Shown here one piece after another: positions 8,541 to 11,044 of a stretch of DNA of 11,044 nt (positions are counted from its first letter, which is position 1; every line of letters starts with the position of its first letter). The stretch is taken from assembly GCA_958430865.1 (NCBI GenBank), contig CAUDNR010001211.1, positions 1 through 11,044 of the forward strand, in the 5' to 3' direction. A program made the position numbers and the translations under genes. Under the pieces are notes generated by a model that ran no database searches, had not been told where the DNA came from, and was given only the letters and a program-made list of their open reading frames with translations. Source of the DNA: Entrophospora sp. SA101. Its lineage: Eukaryota > Glomeromycota > Glomeromycetes > Entrophosporales > Entrophosporaceae.

Positions 8541-9572
8541 TTAATCAAATTTACCATATTTTTTTAATCTTCTTAATACATAATAATTAATTAAATATTT
8601 TAAATTGAGATAATTAATTAAATATTTTAAATTATAATATATGACATAGGGAGTTGGAGATGGTAAACAATCGTTATCATTATCATTATCATTATCAATA
8701 TCACTGTTATAATAATAACTTGCAAAATATTTAGACTCATCAGTCATAATACCATCAATACCTAATTCGACACATTCTTTAAAAATTTTTGTTTTATTAA
8801 TAGTCCAAGCAAATACTGGTTTGCCAAGTTTATGAGCGTATTCAATGAACTGTTTAGCTTCTTCGTCGTACAACGATGCAAACATTAAACTATATCCGTC
8901 AGCGTCTGAAAAATAATTTTTAGCTATAGATAAAGAAAATCCTATATGAATTATTGGTAATTGAGGTAATTGAGTTTTTGCTAATGTTAAAAATTTTGGA
9001 TGCCAAATTCCCAATAACAATCTTTTTTTAAAATAATTTAAATCGTCATTATAACTTTTTAAAATTGTGGATAAAAGTAACATGATGCTTGGTGGATTGT
9101 CAATCTTTATATCTATTACTGCCCAAACTTTAGAATTCTCTGGTTTTATTAATAAATCTAGAAAATCTTGTAACCTAGCAATTTTACAATTTGGTGGTTC
9201 TTTTGTTGTTAAATATTCTAAATCACCATAATAGTTACACGTCGCCACTAAACCTTTACCTGTTGTTGTACGATCTAATTTTGAATCATGTAATATTATA
9301 ATCTCATCATCTAATGTTTTACGAATATCTATAATGATTATGAATATTATGGATATTATTATTTTAAAATAAATAATAATAACAGATAGTGACATTGTAA
9401 ATAATCAATAATAACCAAGTTCAATAGCTTCTATACCATCAGCAATCGCTTGTGTAAAAGATAAAATGGTGTTCTCCGGATATAATGCATTAGATCCTCT
9501 ATGAGCTATTACATGTGGTCTGCCTACTGTTGCTGATAAACAGAAACTTGCACGATTTGAAATTCCTTCCAT
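8541..9572 (-). CDS. glycerophosphodiester phosphodiesterase family protein, Pgc1-like, two exons
   Basis: GDPD enzymes hydrolyse a phosphodiester bond of glycerophosphodiesters or, in yeast Pgc1, of phosphatidylglycerol to diacylglycerol. Exon 1 is 9572-9416 and exon 2 is 9328-8541, joined across an 87-nt intron (9415-9329) in phase 1, giving 314 residues. The junction rebuilds the ELD metal-binding motif (Glu51, Asp53), with Asp53 split by the intron, which strongly supports the model. Catalytic motifs are HRGSNALYPENT (His24, Arg25), LHDSKLDRTT (His66) and VIDIKIDNPP. Further family features are the LLLGIWHP segment, the AWTINK motif and DGIMTDE near the end of the barrel. Length and these motifs fit Pgc1 (about 320 residues) better than large GDE1-type proteins. 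The C terminus is an Asp/Asn repeat followed by an aromatic, hydrophobic stretch ending RRLKKYGKFD, which may associate with membrane. The substrate is not shown by sequence. Confidence 0.9.
8584..8633. repeat. 27-bp tandem duplication inside the phosphodiesterase C terminus
   Basis: Two identical 23-bp copies (8584-8606 and 8611-8633) lie 27 bp apart, so the frame is kept. They encode two consecutive NLKYLINY-type nonapeptides. Confidence 0.9.
8674..8697. repeat. (TTATCA)4 coding hexanucleotide repeat
   Basis: Four perfect TTATCA units encode the Asp-Asn alternating stretch in the phosphodiesterase on the minus strand. It marks the end of the catalytic barrel and the start of the variable tail. 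Confidence 0.9.
9329..9415 (-). other. 87-nt intron in the phosphodiesterase gene
   Basis: The donor is GTTATT and the acceptor is ATTATAG. Reading through it would create a false start (MSLSV at 9395) with an artificial hydrophobic segment. Splicing restores the invariant Glu-Leu-Asp motif, so the intron is well supported despite the imperfect donor. Confidence 0.88.
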
Positions 9573-9576
9573 TACA

Positions 9577-9598
9577 ATATATATATATATATATATAT
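9577..9598. repeat. (AT)11 tract just upstream of the phosphodiesterase ATG
   Basis: Eleven AT units end five bases before the start codon at 9572-9570, within the presumed 5' leader or core promoter. Confidence 0.9.
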
Positions 9599-10468
9599 TA
9601 ATGAATGAAAATAAATATATGAGAAAATAAAAATGGATGAATATGATAGTGAAAGTAAATATGTGGAATGTGTGTGCTAACCAAATTTAGTAATTATCGT
9701 TGGATTTTAATATATTAATATAGGAACGGGAAAACTTTATTGAATGTCACCGCCAAATTAAGCGCTTGATCATTCTAACACGAATCTCGAAAGTTGATTG
9801 TCGATTTTTTATAATTAAAAATAACCAAAAATGGGCTAGACAATAAACCACATGACGTATTTTTTCCTTATTTGGATTTAAATTTATACAGGAAAAATCT
9901 GGTCTGTCATATTAACCTTTCGATTAGGACGTAATTAAATATATATTTTAAGAATCCACACAACTTTTTACACTAGATTTTTTTCTTAAATATAGGAGAA
10001 CTATTGGTATAAAACCCGTTTATTTATTTATTTTTTGTTTGATTCTATAATTACAAGTTAGTAATGGTAAACACTAGACCACTAGCTAATACTCTACCAT
10101 GTTTGCATTTAAGATCTTGCAAAATGAATATTCAAAAAAATGGAATCTCATTGCTAAGTATTTATTCAAAGTATACTTTTACAAAATACAAAAAATAGGA
10201 TAAGAGTTAGTGCAATGATCTTTTAAATGTAAATTATTTTTATTATATAAAATTCGGCATAGAATTTAATAACCATGAAGTAATCTGTTATATACAATAA
10301 TAGGCGAGGGAATTCATTTATAAATTAATTTTATTTATTAATTTTATAATTTTAATAATAATAACAAGAAAGGAAAAAAAAGAAGACATAGAAAAAATCA
10401 TTTATATGCAAAAGGTATTAATTTAACTTAATTTAACATGCATTGTTAATAATAATAGGAAAAAGAAG
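9599..10468. other. AT-rich intergenic region with no gene seen
   Basis: Both strands are closed by frequent stops, and only tiny open frames occur (for example a 15-codon one starting near 9633). No tRNA-like cloverleaf, rRNA segment or clear repeat was recognised. The first part presumably includes the phosphodiesterase promoter. Confidence 0.55.
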
Positions 10469-10771
10469 TCAAAGAGCAAGTCCTAGTTGAAGACTTACTC
10501 CTAGTACTTCATCTGAATCTTCTGAATCTATTTGTTTTTACTAGTAGGAAGTTGAATGAATTCTAAAAAAGATTGAGTGATAGGTTAATGAACTCAAACA
10601 ACTCTTCAGTATATTTAACCATTTATGAAAAAATTATTGAATTTGTATGATAACTTTATGATTGTGATTTGCAACTCTTGGTAGACTCATAAAGCAGTTA
10701 AAACACACATAATACATAATTTTGGAAGTTGTATGACCATTTAATAATGCTCTCACCAAGTTTTCCTTCAT
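10469..10771 (-). pseudogene. decayed coding remnant with acidic C terminus
   Basis: The family is not recognised. On the minus strand an open frame of 45 codons starts at ATG 10771 (MKENLVRALLNG...) and ends at TAA 10634. In other frames just downstream come MVKYTEELFEFINLSLNLF (from 10622), then EFIQLPTSKNK, then IDSEDSDEVLGVSLQLGLAL ending at TGA 10469. Each piece stops where the next frame takes over, the pattern of a gene broken by small indels. The last piece has an acidic run followed by a hydrophobic end. No splice pair was found that joins all pieces. Chance alignment of short frames in AT-rich DNA remains possible. Confidence 0.3.
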
Positions 10772-11044
10772 AAAAATTTTTTTATTACTTTTTCAATGAA
10801 AAGATTTGCATAAAATTTAGCCAATCATTTTGTTTTGATGTTTTTCTAGAATTACACAATTGGAAATCGAATCTGGAAAAATTGAAACACTTTTGTCGAT
10901 CAATTCATAACAGGAGAGACTGGGGTGTTACAAATTATAATAAACACAAACATAGTTGAGCACACATATAAAAAATCATATGTGCGGATTTTTCGCCGAT
11001 CAATATATGTAAATTTTTTCAATATGAAAATTCAAACTCTATCT
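10772..11044. other. non-coding right edge with LTR-like start on the minus strand
   Basis: No gene is seen. On the minus strand, TGTAACACCCCAGTC begins at 10932, followed by ATTGGCTAAATTTTATGCAAA near 10825-10805, which resembles promoter elements. The other boundary was not located. Confidence 0.2.

Noticed and set aside
9329..9395. N-terminal signal anchor or membrane segment of the phosphodiesterase (Ile-rich start at 9395)
   Set aside because: This text is translated intron. Splicing to the upstream exon restores the HRG and ELD catalytic motifs.
9633..9680. 15-codon plus-strand frame (MDEYDSESKY...)
   Set aside because: It is too short, with no supporting context or splice sites.
1..11044. 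CRISPR arrays, bacterial operons, ribosome binding sites, tRNA genes
   Set aside because: None was seen. The intron-rich genes show the DNA is eukaryotic, and no tRNA-like B-box and acceptor pairing was found by eye.

Overview
The window looks like nuclear DNA of a fungus. The genes carry many short GT-AG introns (44-109 nt), coding DNA is moderately AT-rich and intergenic DNA is extremely AT-rich and full of microsatellites. The two ordinary genes are a Gap1/Sar1-type RasGAP and a Pgc1-type glycerophosphodiester phosphodiesterase. The combination with a Helitron-type Rep gene and lineage-style repeat proteins suggests an early-diverging fungus, most likely a Glomeromycotina arbuscular mycorrhizal fungus. 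That placement is inferred from protein style and base composition, not from a marker gene.

Left third (1-4520, everything on the minus strand): a mobile or accessory block. It begins with the N-terminal 780 or so codons of a Helitron-type HUH replication initiator/helicase. All visible catalytic residues are present, but one in-frame TGA interrupts it, and a probable 44-nt intron lies at the window edge where the gene runs out. Upstream on the same strand is a two-exon gene for an unrecognised, possibly OB-fold, protein with a frameshifted Ser/Thr-rich tail. Above that is an array of degenerate tandem units that still read as pieces of a repeat protein.

Middle (4521-8288, plus strand): a complete 11-exon, 796-residue RasGAP gene with a RasGAP catalytic domain, arginine finger, FLR signature and RasGAP_C domain. 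A duplicated CCAAT-box unit lies about 300 bp upstream. The product should switch off Ras.

Right (8541-9572, minus strand): a two-exon, 314-residue GDPD-family phosphodiesterase resembling yeast phosphatidylglycerol phospholipase C. It converges on the RasGAP gene, and the roughly 250-bp shared 3' region holds a (TCA)n tract. No functional link between the two is visible beyond adjacency.

Far right (9573-11044): mostly featureless AT-rich DNA. It holds one decayed minus-strand coding remnant and an LTR-like TGTAACACC start near the edge. No tRNA, rRNA, CRISPR array or bacterial-type signal was seen.
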